From: JBBDYG01 sp040901765
GTDB taxonomy: Bacteria > Planctomycetota > Planctomycetia > Pirellulales > Lacipirellulaceae
DNA length: 20,072 nt
Assembly: GCA_040901765.1 (NCBI GenBank)
Contig: JBBDYG010000085.1
Coordinates: 1 to 20,072 of the forward strand
Direction: 5' to 3'
Every line of letters starts with the position of its first letter. Positions within the stretch are counted from its first letter, which is position 1. Of the stretch, positions 1 to 6,222 are shown in pieces. The notes below the pieces were generated by a model. The model worked only from the letters and a program-made list of their open reading frames with translations, was not told where the DNA came from and did not search any database. Both the position numbers and the translations under genes were made by a program.

Positions 1-193
1 ATCCTCTAGAAAAACAGGGGGTTTGAGCCGACACGTGGCAAAGCTGATTCCTGCCTGCTGCCGTTGCTTTTCTGCTGCCGCCGCGCTGCGCCGTCGCCGC
101 CCCTTGAAATCGCCTCGTTTTTCGCTAATTCCGTTACGGCAGGCGGAGCGTGCCTACTACTTTGCCGACTTCCAAATGTTCTCGGGGGAGCCG
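1..193. other. Non-coding upstream region
   Basis: I see no convincing gene in this stretch. Short open frames exist on both strands, but their translations are low-complexity, rich in Arg, Ala and Ser, and resemble no family I know. The genes that often precede rpsJ in bacteria (rpsL, rpsG, fusA, tuf) are not here, so the locus starts at rpsJ with its own promoter. No clear terminator of an upstream gene was seen. Confidence 0.6.
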
Positions 194-222
194 TTGACAG
201 CTTTTGGCAAGAACCCTAGGAT
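194..222 (+). promoter_or_regulatory. Sigma70-type promoter of the S10 operon
   Basis: The sequence shows a perfect -35 box TTGACA (194-199), a 17-nt spacer, and a -10 box TAGGAT (217-222; four of six consensus positions). Transcription would start near 229, giving a leader of about 60 nt before rpsJ. It is the only good promoter-like match seen upstream of the operon and lies in a non-coding stretch. The leader is too short to hold an obvious structure like the E. coli L4-binding S10 leader. Confidence 0.7.
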
Positions 223-289
223 AAGCGATTCGCCAATTATTTGGCCGTTGAGTGTTGTTTGAAAACTGGTCCGGTGGAGAGCTTAAGAA

Positions 290-613
290 GTGGCCGCGTC
301 GAAAGAGATAATTCGGATTCGGATGGAGGCCTACGACCACTCGGTGCTGGACCAAAGCGCGGCGGAGATCGTCGATACGGCCAAGCGGACGAATTCGATC
401 GTTCACGGGCCGATTCCGCTTCCCACTCGGATCGAGCGATACACGGTGCTGCGAAGCCCGCATGTCGATAAAAAGTCGCGGCAGCAGTTCGAGATTCGGA
501 CGCACAAGCGGCTGATCGACATCGTTCAGGCCACCGCCAAAACGATCGAGGCCTTGAACAAGCTGAGCCTGCCGGCGGGCGTGGATATTAAGATTAAAGC
601 CACAAGCGGCTGA
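290..613 (+). CDS. rpsJ: 30S ribosomal protein S10
   Basis: S10 is a head protein of the small subunit and, with NusB, part of antitermination complexes. The 107-residue product has the family core: IRIRMEAYDHSVLD near residues 8-21, a GPIPLPT segment in the middle and the RLIDI motif in the C-terminal half. A GTG start at 290 is chosen because it gives the usual short N-terminus before IRIRMEAYDH and has a GGAG ribosome binding site at 276-279, 10 nt upstream. The ATG at 323 would cut into the conserved beta strand. It is the first gene of the operon, about 60 nt after the predicted transcription start. Confidence 0.97.
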   Translation: MAASKEIIRIRMEAYDHSVLDQSAAEIVDTAKRTNSIVHGPIPLPTRIERYTVLRSPHVDKKSRQQFEIRTHKRLIDIVQATAKTIEALNKLSLPAGVDIKIKATSG

Positions 614-618
614 TGGAA

Positions 619-691
619 TTTCGGATTGGGGATTTGGGATTTCGGATTTGCAAAGGCGAATCTGCGATCGTAAATCCACATTCCGCATTTT
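619..691 (+). repeat. Heptad repeat hairpin between rpsJ and rplC
   Basis: Five consecutive 7-mers of the form TTTSGGA (TTTCGGA, TTGGGGA, TTTGGGA, TTTCGGA, TTTGCAA) run from 619 to 653. A partly complementary arm follows at 671-691 (TAAATCC, ACATTCC, GCATTTT). The pairing is imperfect. The rest of the 196-nt spacer, to 809, is non-repetitive and holds the rplC ribosome binding site. Confidence 0.7.
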
Positions 692-809
692 CACCGGCTT
701 GAGTGAGATTAGCGAACGGATGACTGGAAGTTGGCTGGGTAAGCAGGGGCAAAGTCCCTTGTCTCCTAACCGACAATGACATGACCCATTGTTTGAAGGC
801 GTGACTGCG

Positions 810-1505
810 ATGGCGATAGCCAGCAAGGGCATTCTTGGCCGTAAGGTCGGGATGACCCAAATCTACGACGAAGCGGGGGCTGCGATCCCCGTAACGGTCA
901 TCGAGGCCGGCCCCTGTGCCGTGCTCCAGGTCCGGACCGTCGAGAAAGATGGCTACGAAGCAGTCCAGTTGGGGTATCTCGATAAACCCCGCCGACTCGC
1001 CGCCCGCAGTGAACGAGGTCATGTCGCCAAGCTCGATAGCAAACGCTCGAAGAAGCGTACTGCGGCTGGCATTACTCTCCCCGCCAAGGCCGGCTCCGAA
1101 CCCAAGCGGTTCATTCGCGAGATTCGCGGCCCGGTTGGCGAACTAGAGACCGGCGGGCAGCTTACCGTCGAGGCGTTTGCCGACGTGAAGTCGGTCGATG
1201 TAACGGCCACCAGCAAGGGCCGCGGTTTCTCCGGGGCGATGAAGCGGCACAATTTCCACGGCCAGCGGGCCACGCACGGTGTGAAGAAGTGTCACCGGGC
1301 ACTTGGTGGGACCAGCGCCAGCGCTTTCCCCAGCCGGCTGTTCAAGGGCGTCAAAATGCCCGGGCAATATGGCAATACCCGCTCGACCGTCCGCAATCAG
1401 CGGCTGGTGCGCATCGATGCCGAGCGGAATTTACTGCTGGTGCGCGGCGGCGTTCCCGGCCCCAACGGCGGTTATGTGGTGATTAAGGTAACGAATAAAT
1501 TGTGA
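810..1505 (+). CDS. rplC: 50S ribosomal protein L3
   Basis: L3 is an early-assembling large-subunit protein whose loop reaches toward the peptidyl-transferase centre. The 231-residue product starts MAIASKGILGRKVGMTQIYD and contains the classic SKGRGFSGAMKRHNFHG and FKGVKMPGQYGN segments and a C-terminal RNLLLVRGGVPGPNGG. The ATG at 810 is chosen over in-frame TTG 789 and GTG 801 because GAAGG (795-799) lies 10 nt upstream and the N-terminus then matches the family. The glutamine that PrmB methylates in E. coli L3 is not present in the equivalent loop (GGTSASAFPSR), as in many bacteria. It is slightly longer than the usual ~210 residues. Confidence 0.97.
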   Translation: MAIASKGILGRKVGMTQIYDEAGAAIPVTVIEAGPCAVLQVRTVEKDGYEAVQLGYLDKPRRLAARSERGHVAKLDSKRSKKRTAAGITLPAKAGSEPKRFIREIRGPVGELETGGQLTVEAFADVKSVDVTATSKGRGFSGAMKRHNFHGQRATHGVKKCHRALGGTSASAFPSRLFKGVKMPGQYGNTRSTVRNQRLVRIDAERNLLLVRGGVPGPNGGYVVIKVTNKL

Positions 1506-1512
1506 GGAGAAA

Positions 1513-1589
1513 GCTGTTAGCTGTCAGCTATTAACCGTTAGCCAGAAGCGTTATTCTGGCTAACAGCTAATGGCTAAATGGCTAACGGC
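1513..1589 (+). repeat. Heptad palindrome between rplC and rplD
   Basis: The left arm is built of GCTGTTA, GCTGTCA, GCTATTA, ACCGTTA, GCCAGAA. The right arm carries TCTGGC followed by TAACAGC-type units and ends in GGCTAACGGC. The base of the stem (1513:1589) pairs through nine positions with a single U-G wobble. The loop is GCG plus flanking bases. A GAGGAG (1504-1509) overlaps the rplC stop just before the stem, and rplD starts 7 nt after it. Confidence 0.85.
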
Positions 1590-1596
1590 TCCCACC

Positions 1597-2259
1597 ATGC
1601 CAAAACTAACTGTTCACGATCGCAAGGGAAATAAGGTGGGGACGTACAACGTCGAGGCCGCCGATTTCGCTCCGCGCATCAATAAGCAATTGCTGCACGA
1701 TGCGGTCGTCATGTATCAGGCGAACTTGCGGCAAGGTTCGCATAAGACGAAGTCCCGCAGCGAAGTGGCAGGTTCGACGAAGAAATTGTATCGGCAAAAA
1801 GGCACCGGTAATGCCCGCATGGGCACCCGGCGGAGCGGCACGCGGCGTGGCGGCGGTCACATTTTTGCGATTCGGCCGCGCGATTATTCGTATTCGCTGC
1901 CCCGCAAAGCGTTGCATTTGGCGATGCGGATGGCCCTGGCCTCGAAGGTCACGGACGATCAACTGGTGATCATTGATGAATTGAAGTTCGGCGAGCCGCG
2001 CACGAAAGACATGGCGCAGATTCTGAAGAATTTGGGCATGGACAGCGAGTCGTTGCTGCTGGCAACGGATGGCTACGACGTGAATGTGTACAAAAGCGCC
2101 AGGAATATCGGCCGGGTGACCGTTTCGCCGGCCGCGGAACTGAACGCGCTAAGCGTGCTGTCGGTGCGGCGATTGTTGGTTACGAAGGCGGCGCTCGATG
2201 CGCTGCGAAATCGTGCGGCGGCGAAGGTCGCTAAGCCGCAAACGGAGAAAGCGGAGTAA
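1597..2259 (+). CDS. rplD: 50S ribosomal protein L4
   Basis: L4 lines the peptide exit tunnel and, in E. coli, represses the S10 operon. The 220-residue product contains the tunnel-loop hallmark KLYRQKGTGNARMGTRRSG followed by GGGHIFAIRPRDYSY (about residues 65-99), then the C-terminal globular domain. The ATG at 1597 gives MPKLTVHDRKGN. The in-frame ATG at 1570 would start inside the repeat and add nine residues unlike the family. There is no Shine-Dalgarno between the repeat and this start. The nearest is GAGGAG at the rplC stop, on the far side of the hairpin. Confidence 0.97.
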   Translation: MPKLTVHDRKGNKVGTYNVEAADFAPRINKQLLHDAVVMYQANLRQGSHKTKSRSEVAGSTKKLYRQKGTGNARMGTRRSGTRRGGGHIFAIRPRDYSYSLPRKALHLAMRMALASKVTDDQLVIIDELKFGEPRTKDMAQILKNLGMDSESLLLATDGYDVNVYKSARNIGRVTVSPAAELNALSVLSVRRLLVTKAALDALRNRAAAKVAKPQTEKAE

Positions 2260-2264
2260 CGGTC

Positions 2265-2579
2265 ATGCCACGCCACGTACCTGCCACGACCACGATTAAG
2301 CTCGAGCCGCACCAGATCATTATGCGCCCGCTCGTAACGGAGAAGGGCGTTCACCGCTCGACGCGACATAATTCGTATGCGTTCGAGGTGAACAAGCTAG
2401 CGACCAAGGCCGATGTACGCCGCGCGATCGAAGAACTGTTCGAGGTGAAGGTTCTTAAGGTCCACACCCAGACGCGCAAGGGCAAGCCGCGACGCACGAA
2501 GATGCAGTTTGGTTACACGCAGGATTGGAAGAAGGCGATCATCAAGCTCGACCCCGAACACCGGATTGATTTCTTTTAG
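2265..2579 (+). CDS. rplW: 50S ribosomal protein L23
   Basis: L23 sits at the tunnel exit and docks trigger factor and SRP. The 104-residue product has IIMRPLVTEKG (residues 18-28), YAFEVNKLATKADVRRAIEELFEVKVLKV in family order, and the RRTK segment of the extended loop. It starts 5 nt after the rplD stop, with the GGAGAAAGCGGAG stretch at the end of rplD available as ribosome binding site, so the two are probably translationally coupled. Length is normal. Confidence 0.97.
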   Translation: MPRHVPATTTIKLEPHQIIMRPLVTEKGVHRSTRHNSYAFEVNKLATKADVRRAIEELFEVKVLKVHTQTRKGKPRRTKMQFGYTQDWKKAIIKLDPEHRIDFF

Positions 2580-2584
2580 GAGAG

Positions 2585-2661
2585 AGCTATTGGCTATCGG
2601 CTATCGGCTATCGGCCAGATGAGAATTCTGGCCGACAGCCGACAGCCGACAGCCGAGAGCC
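2585..2661 (+). repeat. Heptad palindrome between rplW and rplB
   Basis: Two 35-nt arms (2585-2619 and 2627-2661) match as inverted repeats at 29 of 35 positions around a 7-nt loop. The left arm repeats GGCTATC three times. The right arm, read as reverse complement, repeats GGCTGTC three times, so the A/G difference recurs at the same heptad position. The apex is GGCCAGA...TCTGGCC. GGAG (2579-2582) overlaps the rplW stop. Confidence 0.9.
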
Positions 2662-2668
2662 ATGCAGC

Positions 2669-3532
2669 ATGGGCCTACGCAAATTTAAGCCGACGACTGC
2701 CGGACGCCGCGGGGCGACTGGCCCGGACTTCGCCGAGTTGACGCGCGGCGCGACGCCGGAGAAGGGTTTGCTGCGCCCGAAGGTGAAGACCGGCGGTCGC
2801 AACAACCAGGGCAAGATTACCTCCCGCCACCGAGGAGGTGGTCATAAGCAACAGTATCGGTTGATTGATTTCCGCCGCAACAAAGATGGCGTGGCGGCCA
2901 AGGTCGATTCGATTCAGTACGACCCGAACCGTTCGGCGCGGGTCGCGCTGCTGCATTACGTAGATGGCGAGAAGCGGTACATTGTCGCGCCCGAGGGCCT
3001 TACGGCTGGCGACATGGTGATGAGCGGCCCCGAGGCGGAACCGAAGGTGGGCAACTGCCTGCCAATGTCGAAGATTCCGCTGGGCACGGACATTCACAAT
3101 ATCGAGATGCAGGCCGGTCGCGGGGCCGTGCTGTGCCGCAGTGCAGGCACGAGTGCGAAGCTCATGGCCCGCGAGGCCGATTGGGCGCAGGTTTCGCTTC
3201 CAAGCGGCGAAATCCGTCGCATTCCGTCGGCCTGTCGGGCGACAATCGGTGCGACCGGCAATTCGGATCATGGCGCAATCGTGCTAGGCAAGGCGGGCCG
3301 CAAGCGCTGGCTCGGACGCCGGCCACACGTGCGTGGCACCGCGATGAACCCGATCGATCATCCGCACGGTGGCGGCGAAGGTCGCACCAAGGGCGGCCGA
3401 CACCCGGTGAGTCCCACGGGCAAGAGCGCGAAAGGTGGCGCCACCCGGAACCGCCGCAAACCGTCCAATTCAGCAATTGTTCGCCGCCGCCGCACCCGGC
3501 GCTACGGCGTGCAGAAACTGGCAACGAAATAG
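2669..3532 (+). CDS. rplB: 50S ribosomal protein L2
   Basis: L2 is needed for subunit association and peptidyl-transferase centre assembly. The 287-residue product carries GGRNNQGKITSRHRGGGHKQQYRLIDFRR in the N-terminal third, the central SH3-like fold with the GAVLCRSAGTSAKLMARE stretch, and the highly conserved MNPIDHPHGGGEGR motif (His of DHPHGG is the residue known to be critical). The C-terminus is the usual basic tail. The ATG at 2669 gives MGLRKFKPTTAGRR, the expected N-terminus. The GGAG at 2579-2582 lies beyond the hairpin and would be 11 nt from the start if the stem is folded. Confidence 0.98.
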   Translation: MGLRKFKPTTAGRRGATGPDFAELTRGATPEKGLLRPKVKTGGRNNQGKITSRHRGGGHKQQYRLIDFRRNKDGVAAKVDSIQYDPNRSARVALLHYVDGEKRYIVAPEGLTAGDMVMSGPEAEPKVGNCLPMSKIPLGTDIHNIEMQAGRGAVLCRSAGTSAKLMAREADWAQVSLPSGEIRRIPSACRATIGATGNSDHGAIVLGKAGRKRWLGRRPHVRGTAMNPIDHPHGGGEGRTKGGRHPVSPTGKSAKGGATRNRRKPSNSAIVRRRRTRRYGVQKLATK

Positions 3533-3537
3533 GAGTA

Positions 3538-3614
3538 GCTATCGGCTATCGGCTATTGGCTGTCGGCCAGAGAAAAATGCTCTGGCCGACAGCCAATAGC
3601 CGACAGCCGGCAGC
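3538..3614 (+). repeat. Heptad palindrome between rplB and rpsS
   Basis: The arms 3538-3572 and 3580-3614 match at 32 of 35 positions around a 7-nt A-rich loop. The units are GGCTATC, GGCTATT and GGCTGTC, and the apex is GGCCAGAG...CTCTGGCC. GGAG (3532-3535) overlaps the rplB stop two nucleotides before the stem, and rpsS starts seven nucleotides after it. Confidence 0.9.
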
Positions 3615-3621
3615 CCAAAAC

Positions 3622-3900
3622 ATGGGTCGTTCGCTTAAAAAAGGTCCGTATGTCGATCCCAAGGTGTACGCCAAGGTCGATCGGCAGAACAATGTGGGCG
3701 TTAAGGATCCGATCGCTACCTGGGCGCGGGCCTGCATGATCGTACCCGAGTTCGTCGGGCATACGTTCATGGTCCACAATGGCAAGACTCACGTGAAGGT
3801 ATTTGTGACCGAAGACATGGTCGGGCATCGGCTGGGCGAATTCGCCCCGACCCGAAGTTTCCGCGGCCACGGCGGCGTGAAGAAGAAAGAAACCAGATAG
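3622..3900 (+). CDS. rpsS: 30S ribosomal protein S19
   Basis: S19 is a small-subunit head protein that partners S13 and contacts the A-site tRNA. The 92-residue product begins MGRSLKKGPYVDPKV and has TWARACMIVPEFVGHTFMVHNGKTHVKVFV and GHRLGEFAPTRSFRGHGG in the family order. The frame is open far upstream into rplB, but only the ATG at 3622 gives the conserved N-terminus. No Shine-Dalgarno lies between the hairpin and the start. The GGAG at the rplB stop would be 9 nt away if the hairpin is folded. Confidence 0.98.
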   Translation: MGRSLKKGPYVDPKVYAKVDRQNNVGVKDPIATWARACMIVPEFVGHTFMVHNGKTHVKVFVTEDMVGHRLGEFAPTRSFRGHGGVKKKETR

Positions 3901-3907
3901 GAGGAGA

Positions 3908-4000
3908 GAGGTCAGAGGTCAGAAGTCAGAGGTCAGTGATGCGGTTGGAGCGGTGAGCGTTTCGACCCCCTCCGACCTCCGACCTCCGACCTCCGACCTC
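3908..4000 (+). repeat. Heptad palindrome between rpsS and rplV
   Basis: The left arm is four copies of GAGGTCA (one GAAGTCA) at 3908-3935. The right arm at about 3966-4000 repeats CCTCCGA, whose complement reads GAGGTCG. The two arms thus differ by A/G at one fixed heptad position. The loop is about 30 nt. AGGAGG (3899-3904) overlaps the rpsS stop three nucleotides before the stem. Confidence 0.87.
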
Positions 4001-4007
4001 CGAAAGA

Positions 4008-4334
4008 ATGGCTTACCGAGCAATGCATCGTCATGCGAAGATCAGCGCCCGCAAGGTGCGTCCGCTGGCGGACTTGATTCGCGGCAAGCAATTGGACGAC
4101 GCGCTGTCGATATTGCGGTTCCAGCCGCACCGCGGGGCGCGTCTGCTAGAGAAGGTGCTGCAGAGTGCCCGCGCGAACGCCGAGCACGAGCGGGCACCCA
4201 ACATGGGCGGACTGACGGTCGTCGATGCACGCATCGATGGCGGACCCATGATGAAGCGAATCAGGCCGCGTGCCCGTGGCATGGCACATGTGATTAAGAA
4301 GCGTTTTTCCCATATCAGCGTGACGATCGCCTGA
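4008..4334 (+). CDS. rplV: 50S ribosomal protein L22
   Basis: L22 forms part of the exit-tunnel constriction with L4. The 108-residue product has the HRHAKISARKVRPLADLIRG N-terminal helix, SARANAEHERAPNMG in the middle, and the long beta-hairpin RIRPRARGMAHVIKKRFSHISV near the C-terminus that reaches the tunnel. The ATG at 4008 follows the right repeat arm by 7 nt. The only good Shine-Dalgarno, AGGAGG at 3899-3904, is on the far side of the hairpin. Fold-out would place it 10 nt from the start. Confidence 0.97.
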   Translation: MAYRAMHRHAKISARKVRPLADLIRGKQLDDALSILRFQPHRGARLLEKVLQSARANAEHERAPNMGGLTVVDARIDGGPMMKRIRPRARGMAHVIKKRFSHISVTIA

Positions 4335-4342
4335 AAGGCGAT

Positions 4343-4471
4343 GGCTGTCGGCTAATGGCTGTCAGCTATCGGCCAGAAAAGACCAACCAATTTACAGAGT
4401 ATTTATAAAGTAGATCGTCGGCTATTAGCTGTCGCCTCTGGCCGACAGCCAACAGCCGAGAGCCGAAAGCC
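4343..4471 (+). repeat. Heptad inverted repeat with a competing inner hairpin, rplV-rpsC
   Basis: Outer arms 4343-4377 and 4437-4471 match at 28 of 35 positions (units GGCTGTC, GGCTAAT, AGCTATC; apex GGCCAGA...TCTGGCC). The 59-nt segment between them is AT-rich and ends with a further left-type arm, 4420-4434. That arm can instead pair with 4443-4457 at 13 of 15 positions across an 8-nt loop. The two structures share the right arm, so they exclude each other. Confidence 0.85.
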
Positions 4472-4478
4472 CCTCCAC

Positions 4479-5174
4479 ATGGGTCAAAAGATCAATCCAA
4501 TTTGTTTCCGAACCGGCATCATGCTCGATTGGAAGAGCCGCTGGTACGCGCCGAAGAAGGATTTCGCGGAGCTATTGCTCGAAGACAAGAAGATTCGCGA
4601 CTACATCGAGTCAAAGTACAAGTTCGCGGGAATCCCGAAGGTGGAGATCGAGCGGACTCGCGACGAGGTGAAGGTGGTGCTTCACGCAGCTCGGCCGGGC
4701 GTCATCATCGGCCGCAAGGGCCAGCAGGTCGAGCAGTTGCAGGACGAGTTGCAGACGCTCGTCGGTCGGCGGATCAACATTAAGATTGAGGAAATCGCTC
4801 GGCCGGAGATTCAGGCACAACTCGTGGCGGAGGACATCAGCGAGCAACTCATCAAGCGGGCGGCCTTCCGCCGCACGATGAAGCGGGCCTTAGAGCAAAC
4901 GATGGAGGCCGGGGCGAAGGGAATTAAGATTCAATTGTCGGGCCGACTGGGTGGCTCGGAAATGGCCCGCTGCGAAAAACAAGGCGCGGGTTCGATTCCG
5001 CTGAGCACGTTGCGGGCGAACATCGACTACGGTTTTACGGAAGCCAAGACGGCCCAAGGGCACATTGGCATTCAAGTGTGGATTCACCAAGGCATGTTTG
5101 AGGATCAGATCGATGGCGCTGATGCCCAAGAGGGTCAAGCACCGAAAAAGCCAAAGAAGGCGTATAAAAGGTAA
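4479..5174 (+). CDS. rpsC: 30S ribosomal protein S3
   Basis: S3 lies at the mRNA entry channel and has helicase-assisting activity with S4 and S5. The 231-residue product begins MGQKINPICFRTGI, has a type II KH domain with GVIIGRKGQQVEQL (GRKG at 78-81), and the C-terminal domain with GRLGGSEMARCEKQGAGSIPL. The last ~20 residues are a Lys/Pro-rich tail encoded in the stretch that overlaps rplP by 62 nt. The ATG at 4479 is 7 nt after the hairpin. The nearest Shine-Dalgarno-like AAGG (4335-4338) sits at the rplV stop, upstream of the hairpin. Confidence 0.97.
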   Translation: MGQKINPICFRTGIMLDWKSRWYAPKKDFAELLLEDKKIRDYIESKYKFAGIPKVEIERTRDEVKVVLHAARPGVIIGRKGQQVEQLQDELQTLVGRRINIKIEEIARPEIQAQLVAEDISEQLIKRAAFRRTMKRALEQTMEAGAKGIKIQLSGRLGGSEMARCEKQGAGSIPLSTLRANIDYGFTEAKTAQGHIGIQVWIHQGMFEDQIDGADAQEGQAPKKPKKAYKR

Positions 5175-5529
5175 CGCGACCCGCGGCAATCGCGTGGTCT
5201 TTGGCGAGTTCGGATTGCAGGCAATGCAGGGCGGCTGGATTAGTGCCGCCACGATTGAAGCCGGCCGTATCGCCGCGCAACAGTACGTGCGCGGGGAAGG
5301 GCGACTGTACATTCGCATTTTCCCGCACAAGTCGATTACCTCGATTCCGCTCGAAACCCGCATGGGCAAGGGCAAGGGCGAGCCGGAGTACTGGGCGGCA
5401 GTCGTCAAGCCAGGCACGGTGATGTTCGAGTTGAGCGGAGTGACCGAAGCGGCGGCGAGAATTTGTTTCGCTCGACTGGCGCACAAGATGCCAGTGCGAG
5501 TTCGGATGACCAAACGTCAAGCAGGATAG
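5113..5529 (+). CDS. rplP: 50S ribosomal protein L16
   Basis: L16 is a late-assembling protein next to the A-site tRNA elbow. The 138-residue product has MALMPKRVKHRKSQRRRIKG, the FGEFGLQAMQGGWI segment, RIFPHKSITSIPLETRMGKGKGEPEYW and KPGTVMFELSG in family order. The ATG at 5113 is preferred because GAGG (5100-5103) is 9 nt upstream and the length then matches the family. ATG 5122 is an alternative. Either choice overlaps the end of rpsC (62 or 53 nt) in another frame, an unusually long overlap that implies coupled translation. Confidence 0.95.
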   Translation: MALMPKRVKHRKSQRRRIKGNATRGNRVVFGEFGLQAMQGGWISAATIEAGRIAAQQYVRGEGRLYIRIFPHKSITSIPLETRMGKGKGEPEYWAAVVKPGTVMFELSGVTEAAARICFARLAHKMPVRVRMTKRQAG

Positions 5530-5540
5530 GCGACGGCCCG

Positions 5541-5588
5541 TTGTCAGTGGTCCGTTGCAACTGACCACTGACCACTGACCACTGACAA
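5541..5588 (+). repeat. Heptad inverted repeat between rplP and rpmC
   Basis: The right side holds about four tandem CTGACCA units (5561-5588) and the left side about one and a half complementary units. The outermost 12 nt pair perfectly (5541-5552 with 5577-5588). The right array is longer than the left, so alternative registers of pairing are possible. rpmC starts 2 nt after the stem. Confidence 0.8.
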
Positions 5589-5590
5589 AC

Positions 5591-5803
5591 ATGGCCAAAA
5601 CCAAAGAACTACGAGACATGAGCGACGAGCAGCTTGGGCTGACCTCGAAAGAGGCGGCCGAGAAGCTGTTTCGGCTGCGGATTCGTTCGCAGACGGAGAA
5701 GCTGGACGCTCCCAGCGAATTGCGGCGGAACCGTCGCTTGATCGCCCGAATCAAAACCATTCAAACCCAGCGCGAACGGCAACCGGCCGTGGCGGCGAAA
5801 TAG
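5591..5803 (+). CDS. rpmC: 50S ribosomal protein L29
   Basis: L29 is a two-helix protein near the tunnel exit, beside L23. The 70-residue product has the family pattern: MAKTKELRDMSDEQL, then EAAEKLFRLRIRSQTEKLDAPSELRRNRRLIARIKTI, with a short Gln/Arg/Ala tail. The start at 5591 is the only sensible one. No Shine-Dalgarno stands near it. The AGG at the rplP stop (5528-5530) would be 12 nt away if the preceding stem is folded, which is only a weak match. Confidence 0.95.
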   Translation: MAKTKELRDMSDEQLGLTSKEAAEKLFRLRIRSQTEKLDAPSELRRNRRLIARIKTIQTQRERQPAVAAK

Positions 5804-5822
5804 AATTTTGGAAGCGATTGCG

Positions 5823-6137
5823 ATGCCCAAGAAGCAAGTCATTGGCGTGGTAACCGGCGACAAGATGGACAAGACCCGGCGTGTCGAGATCGAGCGCCTG
5901 GTGCGGCATCCGAAGTACGGCAAGTTTTTGCGTCGCCGTACCGTGTGCCACGTTCATGACGAAAGCAATTTGTCGCATCAGGGCGACACGGTGGAGATCG
6001 TCGAGTGCCCGCCCAAGTCGCGGACCAAGCGTTGGGATATGGTCCGCGTGGTGGCCAAGAGCCAGCAAGTGGACCTGGCGGCGATGCGAGCGGCGGGACG
6101 TGCCGAGGCGGCTGCGGAACAGGGAGTGACAACATAA
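5823..6137 (+). CDS. rpsQ: 30S ribosomal protein S17
   Basis: S17 is a primary 16S rRNA binder with an OB fold. The 104-residue product has KKQVIGVVTGDKMDKTRRV at the start, HPKYGKFLRRRTVCHVHDE in the middle and the GDTVEIVECPPKSRTKRWDMVRVV stretch. The C-terminus continues about 20 residues beyond the usual end with an Ala/Glu-rich tail. The ATG at 5823 has GGAAG (5810-5814) 8 nt upstream and is preferred to the in-frame TTG at 5808. The gene lies 19 nt after rpmC with no repeat in between. Confidence 0.96.
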   Translation: MPKKQVIGVVTGDKMDKTRRVEIERLVRHPKYGKFLRRRTVCHVHDESNLSHQGDTVEIVECPPKSRTKRWDMVRVVAKSQQVDLAAMRAAGRAEAAAEQGVTT

Positions 6138-6140
6138 AGT

Positions 6141-6211
6141 GTAGGTCAGGCTGTGCCTGACTGAGGCCGCAAAACGGTTGAAATAAGTGCGTCAGGCACA
6201 GCCTGACCTAC
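6141..6211 (+). repeat. Perfect 21-bp inverted repeat between rpsQ and rplN
   Basis: The arms 6141-6161 and 6191-6211 are perfect reverse complements around a 29-nt loop. Each arm also contains its own small dyad, GTCAGGC-TGT-GCCTGAC, so either one long stem or two short stems could form. It is not made of heptads. A weak GAG (6212-6214) after it is the only ribosome-binding signal for rplN. Confidence 0.9.
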
Positions 6212-6222
6212 GAGATTGAAAC

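Noticed and set aside
134..832. A 232-codon minus-strand open frame across the rpsJ promoter, rpsJ and the spacer
   Set aside because: It runs antisense to rpsJ and through the heptad repeat. The predicted protein has no family features.
4391..4410. Promoter in the AT-rich loop of the rplV-rpsC spacer
   Set aside because: TTTACA is present, but no -10 box lies at a suitable distance. TATAAA is only 8 nt away.
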